Positions 13,642-27,361 are shown, counted from the first letter of the stretch. The stretch: 39,378 nucleotides of DNA from Paulinella micropora (GCA_009731375.1 BJOX01000351.1:1-39378), one strand, 5' to 3'. Program-made: numbers and translations. The notes: a model not told the origin generated them from the sequence alone.

Positions 13642-14819
13642 TATTAATAATACTAAATTAAATGACAGTATTTAAACAATGATTTACTATTAATGTATGT
13701 ATTTACTAAGTTATATTAGCTAACCTTCAATATTAATAACTGAATCATTTTCAGTCCATTTGAGTGGACTGAATCCACTCGAGTGGATGGGATCGTGCAA
13801 GGTTTCCCCGAAGTATATATAATATTTAATAGTGTTTTGAGACTAGATAAAAGTCGGAAATATCAATATTATTAATACTGTACTGATCTGATTCAAAAAC
13901 ACCTCTAGTTTGGAAAACAACTTTCCAATCGCATTTCAGTCTAGTTCGGAGTTTTTGAGAACTTCAAAACTTGAATTCAAGTTGAGCCTTTTGAAGTCAG
14001 AACTTGAGTTGAATAATCTCAGAACCATTTTTCAGAACTTTCAAAAGGCTCAGAACCGCTTCAACCGTATCAGAATTTCTCAGAATTCCTCTGCTGAGAA
14101 TCAGCAACGGAAGCCTACGGTTTATCAAGTTAATATTGATTGAATACAAATAAAAAGTCAATGGAGTCACAAGTTGAAGAACGAGCCTGAGTCTGCAAAA
14201 TGAAAATTGATAATACAATATTGATCAACATTTCAACTCGAGTCAAAATAACTGTTTAACTTCATCATAGTAAGAGGTGCTTCAAGTACTTGAGCGTCCT
14301 ACCACTACCCTCAGTGATCTTCATGAGCCACTAGTCGGACCGTGCTCACCCCTTTGCTGCCATCGCAGGTTGACCAGGCTCTGCTTTCCGCTGCCTGAAC
14401 AATGATGATGTCACCGTATCATGCTTAAGCCTCTGGTAGACCCCACGCCCCTTGAGCGAGTTGAAGGACTGTCCTTATCCAAGCCTCACCGTGTGATCCC
14501 GGGCCGTTGCACAGGAAACGTTGGATAGGTAATTTCGATTCACTATTTAAATCGTAATTATGATTGATTTCTATGTGCAGGCGGTAAGATTTTACTAAGT
14601 CATAATTAGGAGTAACGGTAATGGATAATTCAAGTCAATTATGCACGTTACGTTTTTACCATTGTGCACCGGACCATACCATTGAGCGTCAGTTACTGTT
14701 AGTCACGCATTTAAATTAGTTAGCTCTCTTGCAGTTCAGTTCTGTGTTTCAAGTATGTCTTCTGATTAAAGTGGTTGTGAGCAACCTGGCTTTGAACGAA
14801 GTCTCCCTGCAAACCGCAA
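13642..14819. other. AT-rich region upstream of the retrotransposon; no LTR identified
   Basis: Two adjacent palindromes lie at 13754-13787, one of them perfect (TCCACTCGAGTGGA, 13774-13787). The 77-codon frame at 13910 is made of related pieces (aacttgaattcaagt, aacttgagttgaat) and is not recognised. The 5' LTR and primer-binding site of the copia element should lie in about 14150-14820, but I cannot define their ends, and no second LTR is present to compare. Confidence 0.5.
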
Positions 14820-16059
14820 GTGAAAGGTAGGGTAAGGCCGGTTCTTACCAAATCTGTCATGAGCCGTTGGGATAGTGGTACATCACAGCAATACACGAAC
14901 TGGAAACAGTTCTTATCTCACGCACCCGTCTATGACGGTGTCACAGAACATCTTCAAGGATTTTATTATCAGCTAGAGGAATATGCTTACGATATTAGTA
15001 CAATTCTCGGGGATATGGTGAAAGACGCATTTCTTGATGAGATTGCTGCTAAAAAGAAATACGGATGGGATTTGAGTCGTATGAGAGCAGCAGAGGAAGC
15101 AGATGAACCAAGAGAACCGATTGAAGAAGATTCACCAGATGTGAGTGAAGAAAGTGAGGAAGAAGATAAAGGAGACGCATCCTCATCAACATCATCACGC
15201 ACAAGACGACAAGAACCAAAGAAGAAAACACTAGAGAAGCCGAAGAATATGCGAAGCGGAGTAATGAGCAGAAGGTAGCTTGGGAGCAAAAAGCGAAGAG
15301 ACGAGCGAGACGGTCACAAACGAGAGCAGCGAAAAGCATACACAGTGTGACTAAGAGAGCATACAAAAGGGAGCAAAAATATTTGCAGCGATGTAAATTA
15401 TTCAGCTACTGATAACTACTGCTTTCTCTAACTACAAAGTCGTCGCATATTTCAGAAGCCGAAATGCTCAAGATCCGTTCGATAAAGTCTGCATTGTCAA
15501 AATAAAATACGGACAAATTTCCGGAGCAGCAAGATATCTGGAAGGAAAGAAGTTCAGAGAGAGCGCGCCTAGGAAGAACGAAGACGTAGACGCCTGGCTC
15601 ACTAGGTACCTACTGAAGAAAGAATGGCTAGAAAAGCTAAGAGGAGAGAAGTTTGAAGAGGACGAATCAACAAACCGGTTGCTTGAGAAGCTAAGTACGC
15701 ACCCTGCCTATGGTGCTAAATACTTTGCTGATCACTATCGTATGGCACCAGCCGTACAACCCAAGCACAACGACATAGTTGAGGCAGCTAGAGAGGTTTA
15801 CGTGCTTTGGGATGCAACCAACAGGCAGAAGAAGTATGAGAAAGGAAAGCATAGTAATAGAGCAGATGGAGAAGGAGCAGCTTTATTGCTAGCAGGAGAG
15901 GAAGAAGAAGAGGGAAGGAAAAGTGGGAAGAGCAAGTACAAACAGAAAGGTGAACACGGGAGCAAGCATGATGGGGCAGTGACAGAACGAAAGGAATGGT
16001 GGCTCACTGCAGTTTGTTATAACTGCAATGAAACTGGATACACTAAACGCTTGCCCTAA
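14820..16059 (+). pseudogene. gag: gag region with degenerate zinc knuckle (copia)
   Basis: A first open frame, 14820-15278, has WDSGTSQQYTNWKQFL near its start and an acidic Ser-rich tail. A second frame is open from about 15393 to 16059 and carries helical capsid-like sequence (GAARYLEGKKF, DAWLTRYLLKKEWLEKL, AYGAKYFADHYRMAP). It ends in CYNCNETGYTKRLP and a stop. The expected knuckle is C-X2-C-X4-H-X4-C. Here the His is Tyr and the last Cys is lost. A plus-one change of frame just before the stop would restore a Cys at the right spacing, so a single indel is likely. The identification as gag rests on position and the knuckle. Confidence 0.75.
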
Positions 16060-17790
16060 GCTCGCTAAGTCTAACAGCTCCCGTCGAACCCATAAACCCC
16101 ACAACACCGCCCCTCCCAAAAGGGAAACCCAAAGCAAAGGTAGTAAGTTTCGAAAGAAAAAGGATAAAGGGGTGACTCTTATAAGAGGTAAAAAGGGTGA
16201 AGGAAACGAAGGAGAAGAGGGGGAAAACGACAACACAGAAGAAGACGACAGTTCAGAAGAAGAAGACTGTGAACTGATTGTCATGGAGGCAGATGAGGAA
16301 CAAGAAGAGGGCAACACAGCCCAAAAAGGAGGTGAGGAAATGGAAGTGGAGGATAGTGAAACAGAGGAGCATAAAGAGAACGACACAGAAAAACCCGAAA
16401 GAGTCCGTGAAGGGGGGGGTTAGAATGTCGAGCAGCTCCCAGACTCGCTACTCGCTCGGAGGCATTCCGGGCCCCCATCCAACCCCTCACCACCCACTCT
16501 CACTAGTGACCAACACCTCAACCCCTCGTCAACAACCCCTCCCAACCGACCCCCTCCACAGCACGAGAGTCTCGTGCGTGAAACTTGCTCGCAAACCTCC
16601 AAGAAAGAGAAACCGACGAAACCGAAACCGACACCTCAATCTCTCCTTCAAACCAAAGAGACACACAAACACAAGACACCACAGACAATCACACCCACCA
16701 AACAAACACCCAATCACAAACGAAACACAATCCAATGTGTAGGGAAGAACTCTAAGGGGAAGTGTGGTGTGAAATATGGTGAAAGTGGGAGTATAGGTAA
16801 GGCAGGCAGTATGAGCAAGAGGTTGCAGTATGCCAGTCTATGTGGTTATCACTACAAGCAGGACCCACAATTCCCTGAAACAGATCTGGAACAACGGTTA
16901 CCCCCATCATGCCGCCCACCCCCCAGCAACGAGTACCCAAGTGAAGAGATGATGAAAAGAATGAAGAGAGAGAGGGAGAGCAAGGGGGCAAGAGCACAGC
17001 AACTTTCGCAAAAAGACTCGGCAATACCCGGACAAAAGGATAAGGTAATTCCCGTTCAAAAACCCGAGTCAGTCATCAAGCCGGAAAACCGCGAGAAGAA
17101 AAATTAATGGCTGACTGTGCTGATATGGCAGATGTTCAAGCGCGGGCCGGGGAGGTTAAGGCTGAGATCGAAGCTGCAAGTGTAGTGTCTGTGCGACAGG
17201 GGACAAGAGCAGAAGGTAAGGTATGGCCTCCATCGCAACCTTCAAAAGGTCCGTCCCCAGTAAATAGAGTAGACGAGGAAAGACAGGAGACACAAACAAC
17301 ACCCACTCCACAGGACAACTTGCCCAACTCCACTCGCCAACAAAGCACAACTACGGAGGGGAGCATTAAAAAGAGGGGGCACAGTGGCAAAGTGATTAGC
17401 TTTGATGACATAAGAATGCTAGCTGCGTCACTGCAGACGTGCATCATGGATGAAGACGGTTGATGTAGTGAAGGTGAAGAGAGAGAATGGAGTGAGAGTA
17501 GCTGAGACAGACAACGTACTGACAAACATGTTTTGGGCGATAAATGACGTGCTTTTGTCGCATGCTGCGGGTACAACACCCATAGCAAGCAGTCAGTGAG
17601 AGAAGCACGATTGAAAGCTGCATCAGAAGAGTCGATGAAGAAAGAAAGAGCGATTTTGAGACACAGTGAAGGGCACCCGAGACCCCATAAGACAGAATTA
17701 CAGCGTTTTCTGTTTGTGATGTCGAATGAATTGAAAGACCTAACTGTGAAAGATGGGTTATGTTACGAGCCAAACGGCAAGTACAGTTAG
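16028..17790 (+). pseudogene. Low-complexity linker between gag and protease
   Basis: Overlapping frames (16028-16423, 16278-16742, 16574-17107, 17107-17463) encode Lys/Glu-, Thr/Pro- and Gln-rich protein without a recognisable domain. They probably are fragments of one gag-pol frame broken by indels. There is no sign of an independent gene. Minus-strand frames here are shadows. Confidence 0.5.
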
Positions 17791-17802
17791 TTCTACACGG
17801 AA

Positions 17803-18809
17803 ATGCTATCCGTAATGGATTGTGGTATCATATACCTAGCATGCAACCACAAAAACGCTTTTGCAGAGCAGTTAGTGGAATCAATGCCTCACTTAGCCCA
17901 GATTCACAACGAGGTAGTGGCAGAGGGATCTTTGAGTGCGTATTTACGCAGATTACACTCAGAAGAAGCACACTTGTTCTTTACACCAAAGACAGCAGCA
18001 AGGAAGAAGGCAGTATTTGATTCGAAGAGCAGAGAAATAGACGGAGCGTCAGAAGAAGAGGAAGATGAAGACACCGGAAACACAGAGGACTCTAGGTGTT
18101 CTGAAGAGATCAGGATAGAGAGATCCCTTCCAATTCCATACTGGGATTACAGATACTGGGATTACAGAGAAGCGAGGGAGGAATACGAATGGATGTACGA
18201 GGAACGATACAACGAAGAGAGAGCTGAGAACGAAGCGAAGGAAAGAGAGGAAAGAGAGCTGAGCAAGAAAGAGAAAGAGAAAGAAAAGGAGAACACTGAA
18301 GATATCGAGCACAACCTGATGGTAGCAGAAGGTAAGGGAAAGAAAAAGATGATGATAGTGCAGGACAGTGGATCGTCACGATACATAGCTTGCACGACTG
18401 CTATCTTAAGCCGCTTGAACCTATCTGATATTGCCCCAGTGAGTTTGATCACTGGAAACTGAGAAAGTGTAGTGAACCAGAGTGAGAAGCAAGATTGACC
18501 TGTGTAGATGGGACTGGAAAACCCGTGATGGTAAAGAAAGAGATGTTGTACGACCCTAGTAGTAGAGTGCATGTGAACATGTTTTCAACCGGCAGCATGG
18601 ATCACTTTTACCACAGATCTGTTATTCACCAGAACTGTCAGTTGCTTATTCTAAAGCACCCCATAAGAGTGAAAGAGAGTGAATTGATTGTCAGAGGAAG
18701 AATGATGCCGGGAATGCTGTACCGGTGGGACACGGAATATGACGAACCTCTAGACATAGATAAACGATTTGAGCCAAAGATCAAAGTAAAGAAGGCAAAG
18801 GAGGGGTAA
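17803..18809 (+). pseudogene. Aspartic protease region (copia pol)
   Basis: The frame 17803-18462 ends with MIVQDSGSSRYIACTTAIL; DSGSS (about 18364-18378) is the active-site triad region of retrotransposon aspartic proteases. After a break, the frame at 18495-18809 reads VMVKKEMLYDPSSRVHVNMF and STGSMDHFYHRSVIHQNCQL. This matches the conserved copia block in which a strand ending in LYVP is followed by NLLS and, further on, a Cys. The acidic, glutamate-rich segment 18040-18300 precedes the protease. Confidence 0.75.
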
Positions 18810-18899
18810 ATGGGGAGGGAATCCCCAAGGAGAGAGAGAATAAGGATGAAGTAGCAAAAGTTTACGAGAATAGATAGAGTAAGGGATGTGTGTTATATG

Positions 18900-19830
18900 A
18901 TATGTATCCTGAGAAGAGTGCAAATAGAAGCCTGTAGACATTTACGTCATGAATCAGTGCAGCGGGCATAATGCTATAAAGAAGACCTATGCATTAGGCA
19001 AGGCACTGGGGCGCAAAGTTGTCGGAAACGAGGATTTAGTTAGATATTGTGAAGATTGTATGAAGGGTAATGCTAAAGAGTTGCCCAGATATAAGAAGAA
19101 TATGATTAGGAGAGCTAGTTATGCGAGTGAGATTTTGCACGTAGATACAGCCGGACCGTGGGCAGTAATGTCCATCAATGGCAAGTACTACAAGTTTTGT
19201 GTTACAGACGATTTTTCTGGTTATATCTTAGACTTTTACTTGAGACACAAGAACGAGTTCGTAGAGTGTCTTAAGAAGTCAGTAGCGTGGTTTGAACGAC
19301 AGACCGGTAGGAAGGTCAAACTTATCATATGTGACAACGAATTCGTTGCCCCCGTGGAAGTAATCGAATGATGGAAACCATTACAATTGGAAAGTTTCAG
19401 CACCAGGAGACAAAGACGGAAACCCGATAGCTGAAAAGGTTAATGACATAACTGCAGTGCCAGCTAGGGCTATACGATATGAAGCTAACCTTCCACTTAA
19501 GTTTTGGGCAGAGATGGAACACACCGCTACCACCCTACACAACATATTGCCAGCTACAACCGGACCACGTCAAGAGATTTCACCTTTTGTGCAGTGTGTG
19601 GGTTACAAACCTGCCATTCAGCAACTGAAACCTATAGGATGTATGGAAGTAATGTGTGTCGGTAAGCAAGTTGGGAAAGGAAACTATAGCTGAGGGGAAA
19701 ACGTGTAATGTTCAAAGAGCTTTACATGGTTTGGGATGGCCGCAAAGTCATATCGAACGTACGTAATGTGCGTTTCAACCCCCATGTAATAGGAAAAGGT
19801 ACACACCCACCCAGAGGAGTCCCATGGGAC
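18900..19830 (+). pseudogene. Integrase (GAG-pre-integrase, rve core) of copia element
   Basis: CRHLRHESVQ (about 18930-18960) and, in another frame, RYCEDCMKGN form the HHCC-like zinc motif. The core follows in 18949-19371: ILHVDTAGPWAVMSINGKYY holds the first catalytic Asp, CVTDDFSGYI follows, and IICDNEF holds the second Asp, with the usual Gly residues after DN missing. In a third frame, from about 19410, GNPIAEKVND supplies the catalytic Glu, then VPARAIRYEANLPLKFWAEM. The segment 19708-19800 (YMVWDGRKVISNVRNVRFN) is the conserved C-terminal block before reverse transcriptase. At least two frame breaks occur within the integrase. Confidence 0.9.
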
Positions 19831-20439
19831 GACGAATCTGAGGGGGGAAGTAGCAATGCAGAGCAGCTTGAGCAAACGGAGACAGAACCGGAACATAAAG
19901 TTCAGGGGGAGTCAGAAGAGCATGAGGAAAAACATGGAGTTAAGGACGACACTAGTCCAGATTCCAGTCTTCCCATCGATTCTAACGAAAGCCAAGTTGT
20001 TGATCAGGACGACTGGGTAACACCCATCGAATCGCTTAGTGCGCAAGACCCTTCAGCTAGTCACCCAAGCCGGAGATATAGGGAAGGAGAAGCGCCAAAC
20101 AAGGGCTTCACGTGGGAGCAGAGTGACAGGATCAGAACAGCTAACATAGTGAGAGGGAAACGAGAAAGAAAGGAACGGACGATAGCAACGCCAAACACAC
20201 AACCAGTCATAACTAAAAAGTTAGTCAAGGAAGATATCTCATTAGAAAATGTCAAGGTAGTTGTACCAGCTGTAGCTTTTGGTGAACTATGGGCAAAGGA
20301 AGAGTATGGAGACAGTTTGCAAGAAGCTAAACGAACAGGTAAAGTTTCGAAACCATGCGAGAAACGTGATAGACTCAAAGTTCGCAAACAGCCCAAGCCA
20401 AGTCATTTTCTATCTTTTGATGATTGACTAGTTGAAAAG

Positions 20440-21380
20440 ATGTTAGACAGTGAAATCAAGAAGTATAAAGTAGACCCAATCCATCCACCAGGTGAACTAG
20501 AAAACGCCAAGTTGTCCGAGGAAAGCATACTAGGAGAAGATAGTAGTGAAGTTTTACTCTACCTCACACGACGTGTGCCAAAAGTAATAGTCGACGAAGA
20601 GCTAACACCAAAGGAGTTGAAAGAATGCATGGATAAGGAGATAGAGGCTCTTAGGTCTTTTAACACCTATACCTGGGTAAGCCCCAAGGAAGCAAAAGAG
20701 AAGGGAGTGTCGAAGATAGTAAGATTGACATGGGTACATAAAATCAAGCTTGATGATAAAGAACGAAAGTTTATCAAGTCACGATTAGCTTTGAGAAGAG
20801 ATATGCTAGAACCAGGAGTAAGCTACAATCCAGATCAGCTATTTGTACCTTGCGCAAGTCACCTATCACTTCTTTTCTTAGCTAAGATAGCTGCTTGGCA
20901 TGGTCACAAGTTATATGGTATAGACTTCAAAAATGCTTACTTGAATGCTAGAATGAACGATCCTGTTTACGCATACGCCCCAGATGGTTTAGACAGGGAA
21001 GATCATGAATGCATGATATTAAGGATAGATGGAGCTCTGTATGGTACCCCACAAGCAGGCAGACGTTAGTATGAGATATTGGCCCCAAAGTTAGAGTAGT
21101 TAGGATTTCGATTGCTAGACGCAGATCTATGTATGTTCGTTGAGAAAGACAAGCCCATAAGAGATGCAATCATTAGCATATTTCATGTAGATGATCTAAT
21201 TTTCTCGGCGCCTAACGAGCACGTATGATAAATTTGCAATCCAACTAGAAAAATTCTATCCCCTAAAACAATTAGGAGTAGCCAAAGAGTTCAAGGGTAT
21301 AGAAATAGAGCAGGAAGGAGGTCGCATTTTACTGCATCAGACGAGATATCAGAAACAAATCTTGAAAGACGTATGATATC
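20440..21380 (+). pseudogene. Reverse transcriptase, RVT_2 type (copia)
   Basis: The frame 20440-21069 contains CMDKEIEALRSFNTYTWVSP, RLTWVHKIKLDDKERKFIKS, YNPDQLFVPCASHLSLLFLA, HKLYGIDFKNAYLNARMNDP with the first catalytic Asp, and the block ending RIDGALYGTPQAGRR, all canonical RVT_2 blocks. A TAG stop follows at 21067, where a Trp codon would be expected. The same frame then continues with another stop to ISIFHVDDLIFSAPNE, the catalytic DD box (about 21184-21195, His in place of the usual Tyr). Two stops follow, and the frame changes to FYPLKQLGVAKEFKGIEIEQ. Confidence 0.95.
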
Positions 21381-21449
21381 CAGACGCACGCCCGCTAAGC
21401 ACGCCTAGCGCAGAACAGGAGCCAGAGCCTATGTCTGAATCTTAGACTA

Positions 21450-21660
21450 GTGCACTTTTTTTGGAAGCATTCCATTCCTAGCTTAGTTGGAAAGTTACTA
21501 TTTTTGACTAAGATGACTAGACCAGATGCAGACCAAGCTTTGAATGCAGCTAGTTTTATGCAGACCGTTGACGTCGGATTGGCTTATGCAATGTTGGGAC
21601 GAATATTTCTGTACTTAGTGAAATCATTTCGCGGTATTGCATTTCACGGGCCGAAATCAT
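21450..21660 (+). pseudogene. Linker before RNase H, cut off by (CATA)n
   Basis: VGKLLFLTKMTRPDADQALN, then AASFMQTVD and GRIFLYLVKSFRGIAFHG, match the conserved copia segment (GSLLYL..TRPD..., RILRYL...GI.F) that precedes the RNase H catalytic DADW block. The copia sequence ends at about 21660, before that block, and (CATA)n begins at once. Confidence 0.85.
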
Positions 21661-22870
21661 CGCATACATGCATACATACACATACATACATACATACATA
21701 CATACATACATGCATACATGCATACATGCATACATACATACATGCATGCATGCATGCATGCATGCATACATTACATACATGCATGCATACATACATACAT
21801 ACATACATACATGCATGCATACGTGCATGCATACATGCATACATGCATGCATACATGCATGCATGCATGCATACATACATACATACATACATACATGCAT
21901 ACATACATGCAGACATACATACATACATACATACATACACTAGATACATACATACTTACATACATACTTACATACATACTTACATACATACTTACATACA
22001 TACTTACATACAGCTACTTCACATACATTCTCATTCTTCTTCTTCTTCTTCTNNNNNNNNNNCATACATACATACATACATACATGCATACATACATACA
22101 TTCATACATACATTCATACATACATACATGCATACATACATGCATACATGCATATATACCTACATACCTACATACCTACATACCTACATACCTACATACC
22201 TGCATACATACATACATACATACATACATACATACATACATGCGTACATATATATACATACATACATACATGCATGCATACATACATACATACATACACA
22301 CACACGCACTCACACATACACACACATACATACATACATACATACGTATATACATACATACATACATCATTGTATGCATGCATGCATACATACATACATA
22401 CATACATGCATGCATGCATGCATGCATGCATGCATGCCTGCATGCATGCATACATATATACATACATACATACATATACATACATACATACATAACATAC
22501 ATACATGCATGCATGCATGATGCATGCTTGCATGTATGCATGCATACATGCATACATACATACATACCATACATACATACATACATACATACATAAATAC
22601 ATACATACATACATACATGCATACATACATACATACATGCATACATGCATGATTCATGAGTACCTGCCTGCATGCATGCATGCATGCATATGTATGCATA
22701 CATACATACATACATACATACATACTAGACATACATACATACATACATACATACATGCATACATGCATACATACATACGTATACAGACATACAGGTGTAC
22801 ATAAATACATAAATACATACATACGTATGTACATACATACATACATATAGACATACATACATAGACACAC
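21661..22870. repeat. (CATA)n/(CATG)n array with a 10-N gap
   Basis: About 1.2 kb of CATA, CATG, CTTA and CCTA tetramers. It contains a (TTC)n insert and a gap (22053-22062). Both strands are open in several frames (HTYIHTYI and MYVCMYVC), which are artefacts. CATG runs are self-complementary and may form cruciforms. Confidence 0.97.
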
Positions 22871-22879
22871 ACACATGTA

Positions 22880-22911
22880 AGATCTCATGTACACACACAC
22901 ACACACACACA

Positions 22912-22947
<36 letters not shown>

Positions 22948-23008
22948 CAGACAGGCGGACAGAGAGACAGACAGACAGATAGACACACACACACACACAC
23001 ACACACGT

Positions 23009-23043
<35 letters not shown>

Positions 23044-23279
23044 CAAACACACAAACACACACACACACACACACATAGACAGACAGACAGGCAGGCAGAC
23101 AGACAGACAGACAGACAGACAGCACAGACAGACGGACTGTTGGAGACAGACAGAAAGACAGACAGACAAACAGACAAACAGACAGACAGACAGATCTAGA
23201 CAGTACTAGTCTGAGACAGAGAGACAGAGAGACAGAAAGACTGTCAGACAGAAAGACAGACAGCCAGGCAGACGCACAG

Positions 23280-23366
<87 letters not shown>
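22880..23366. repeat. (CA)n, (GACA)n, (GA)n then (TC)n-(CA)n
   Basis: Compound tract of CA, GACA/GGCA and GAGA units to 23280, then TC (23283-23332) and CA (23333-23366). Confidence 0.97.
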
Positions 23367-23368
<2 letters not shown>

Positions 23369-24680
23369 CAGTGCGTAAGTGGAATCAAAAAGTATTTTTT
23401 GTGTGGGAAAGAAAATAGAAAAGTGTGTGGTGGAAAGAAAATAGCACAAGGTGTGAACTACCATGCAAAAAAAAAACTTTTAGGCAGAAGCAACAACCCC
23501 CCAAAAGTTAGAGATAACCTTTTTTGGATGCAAAAAATAAAGAAATAAATATCCAAGTCCAAACCCACCTATGAATTTCACGGGCAGTGGCTTTTCATAA
23601 CGGGCCTCTTTGAAAAAAGATAATATAGGCTTGTTCGCTTGTTTTCAAGCAAATGCCGTCACGTCTCCAGTGCCAGTTTTTTCCTTTTCTTCGAAATCAC
23701 TGTTTTTTCTGGCTCCGCACAATGTGTAAATTTGCGCCAAACAGTACATGAAGTGCACTGCCGTTTCCTCCTGGCCGGACTTAGATTTTTGGCATGACAC
23801 CCAGTGAATGAAGTGCAACCTAAAGATAACGAGTGTTACGTGATATTTTTGCGCGGGAGAGAGCTAGATCTGATCAGTTACGTTACGCCGGTTGGTATGC
23901 AGAAACGTAGAGAAATGAATTTCGACGCATTCTAAGGTTTATTTTATCGTTTTTCACCGCATCATATGTGTCTTTGCGTTCGCTAGGTTGCTTTGATTTG
24001 GTGAAGAACGATGTTGTACGAAGTGGAGAGAAGAAAGTTTGACGCTGCCTGTGGTTTACTACATTCCTTTTTGCAGGGTTTAGTTTGTGTGGTCTGAGAT
24101 ATTGTGAGGCGCCAATTAAATTTAGGGTTTATCTTCTGGCCGCCCGTGAATCAAATTCGAATTCGGGGACGGGGTGGGGGACGGGTTGTATTTCAAATTG
24201 ATTGATTTGTGTGCCTTTGTCATATAGTTTGCTCCAGGAGTAAAATTGACATTTCCCTTCTCAGTATGTATACAGTATGTTTCCAACTTCCCATCTCCAC
24301 GAATTGTAAGTCACGATTCTATTATATATTAAAGTTGCACTTGGTTGTGGAAAAAATAATATTTACTACCAGGCTTGGAAATGAACAAAGTGAACTGACA
24401 TTTAAATTGTTTATTACTGCATCACTTATTCGTCGAGATTCAAATATGATAAATCCTGGACATGACTTTAAACTGCATCCGGTCTTGAAAATAGTATCAA
24501 ACTATTATAACTTTACATTCATTTTGTATTGATATTATTCTATCTGCCTCTTCAGATTTAATTAATAATTTTAATAAAGTTCTTTCTCATACTTTGAAAA
24601 TTAAAAAAGGAATATTCGCCTTTCAAAATATTAAATCTGTCATTGGCTTGGCATCAGAAACTAGGAATGATTTCATATCT
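23367..24680. other. About 1.3 kb unique AT-rich DNA without a recognised gene
   Basis: I see no long open frame with recognisable content, no tRNA and no clear exon series on either strand. The 107-codon frame at 24209-24532 has no recognisable motif. The DNA is non-repetitive, in contrast to both flanks. Confidence 0.5.
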
Positions 24681-25804
<1,124 letters not shown>

Positions 25805-26494
25805 NNNNNNNNNNNNNNNNNNNNNNNNNNNNNNNNNNNNNNNNNNNNNNNNNNNNNNNNNNNNNNNNNNNNNNNNNNNNNNNNNNNNNNNNNNNNNNNN
25901 NNNNNNNNNNNNNNNNNNNNNNNNNNNNNNNNNNNNNNNNNNNNNNNNNNNNNNNNNNNNNNNNNNNNNNNNNNNNNNNNNNNNNNNNNNNNNNNNNNNN
26001 NNNNNNNNNNNNNNNNNNNNNNNNNNNNNNNNNNNNNNNNNNNNNNNNNNNNNNNNNNNNNNNNNNNNNNNNNNNNNNNNNNNNNNNNNNNNNNNNNNNN
26101 NNNNNNNNNNNNNNNNNNNNNNNNNNNNNNNNNNNNNNNNNNNNNNNNNNNNNNNNNNNNNNNNNNNNNNNNNNNNNNNNNNNNNNNNNNNNNNNNNNNN
26201 NNNNNNNNNNNNNNNNNNNNNNNNNNNNNNNNNNNNNNNNNNNNNNNNNNNNNNNNNNNNNNNNNNNNNNNNNNNNNNNNNNNNNNNNNNNNNNNNNNNN
26301 NNNNNNNNNNNNNNNNNNNNNNNNNNNNNNNNNNNNNNNNNNNNNNNNNNNNNNNNNNNNNNNNNNNNNNNNNNNNNNNNNNNNNNNNNNNNNNNNNNNN
26401 NNNNNNNNNNNNNNNNNNNNNNNNNNNNNNNNNNNNNNNNNNNNNNNNNNNNNNNNNNNNNNNNNNNNNNNNNNNNNNNNNNNNNNNNNNNNNN
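25805..26494. other. 690-base assembly gap
   Basis: N run between the TTTC array and the 3' flank of the minus-strand transposase gene. Confidence 0.99.
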
Positions 26495-26578
26495 AAATAT
26501 GAGCGTCACTGTGATATTTTTAATAATCAATGTCTTGATTTAAAATGTAGACTGTGTCTAAAATGTTGCTGAATTCAA

Positions 26579-27361
26579 TTAATTTCTTACATCTGTCTCC
26601 TGCTGATCCAAGAAGTACTCAGCATCGCTATCATTATTTTCCTCACCGTCCGGGGCCGCAAAAATCTCGTTTAGACTAGGAGCGTCAGGCCTAGAGTCCA
26701 CCCCACCTTGGTCCGCCTCATCATCTGACAATTTCAGATTCACCTCTAGTATTTGTCTTGCTTCTGGCAGTTTCTGATCAGCCTCACTGTCGCTCGCATA
26801 TAACGCATCAAGATCAACCTCAGGAATGTCTTGGTCAGGTGCTGGTGCAGGATCCTTACCATCCACCAACCTATCCACTGCCTCTTGCATATAATCAGGC
26901 AGAATGGAATCATCGACCGGAATCCAATACATGCAGCCACAATTGGTAGGTACGTCTGCAGTCACGCAAGGCATCTCCAATGAGCTCAAAGGGAGAAATT
27001 GCAATTTCTCTTTGCGATCGGGAACCGCTTTACATAGCCACATACCACGCTTTTTGGGATCTGCGTAGCACCGCAGAAGCTCTACCGCTGCGAGTTCCAA
27101 AGTTATGTCTGGATTGGTCAATGCCACTGCAAGGTAATAGCGGATATATGCACCATATCTCGCACTGCTGCGAACCCCACCTGGAAAATCTCTTTTGAGA
27201 TCTTCCTTTGCAACTGCACATGTTCCTCCTGCGTAACGTTTGTTGGATGCTTCACCACATATCATGCACACCGCTCGGACGACTGCCCTCCGGTGCTTAG
27301 TAACGTCACAACGAAGAGCAGAGAAATCAGGACGTTCATTTGTTTGCATCTTGTTTTTCAT
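26579..27361 (-). CDS. C-terminal frame of the transposase region (260 codons)
   Basis: Open from an ATG at 27361, overlapping the end of the previous frame in the +1 register. It is either a continuation after a one-base indel or a separate overlapping gene. Near its start it has VCMICGEASNKRYAGGTC, a likely zinc-binding Cys cluster, then a helical segment (YIRYYLAVALTNPDITLELA). It ends in a long acidic tail (DQDIPEVDLDALYASDSEAD and later acidic blocks). A clean 260-codon frame with such composition argues that it was recently coding. I do not recognise the domain. Confidence 0.65.
   Translation of the reverse strand: MKNKMQTNERPDFSALRCDVTKHRRAVVRAVCMICGEASNKRYAGGTCAVAKEDLKRDFPGGVRSSARYGAYIRYYLAVALTNPDITLELAAVELLRCYADPKKRGMWLCKAVPDRKEKLQFLPLSSLEMPCVTADVPTNCGCMYWIPVDDSILPDYMQEAVDRLVDGKDPAPAPDQDIPEVDLDALYASDSEADQKLPEARQILEVNLKLSDDEADQGGVDSRPDAPSLNEIFAAPDGEENNDSDAEYFLDQQETDVRN

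Larger units (their letters stand above)
14820..21660 (+). mobile_element. Degenerate Ty1/copia retrotransposon, 3' truncated
   Basis: Domains occur in the copia order: gag with a zinc knuckle (about 14.8-16.1 kb), a charged linker (16.1-17.8), aspartic protease (about 18.36), GAG-pre-integrase and integrase (18.9-19.7), reverse transcriptase of the RVT_2 type (20.4-21.35) and the linker before RNase H (21.46-21.66). Integrase before reverse transcriptase identifies Ty1/copia rather than Gypsy. Many stops and frame changes break the polyprotein, so this copy is dead unless helped in trans. The 3' end stops in a (CATA)n array. The catalytic part of RNase H, the polypurine tract and the 3' LTR are not present. 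Confidence 0.93.

Noticed and set aside
13910-14218. Small gene of 77 codons
   Set aside because: Built from related AT-rich pieces with no recognisable motif or splice context.
15798-17773. Minus-strand frames opposite the copia gag and linker
   Set aside because: Shadows of a purine-rich coding strand; no recognisable domains.
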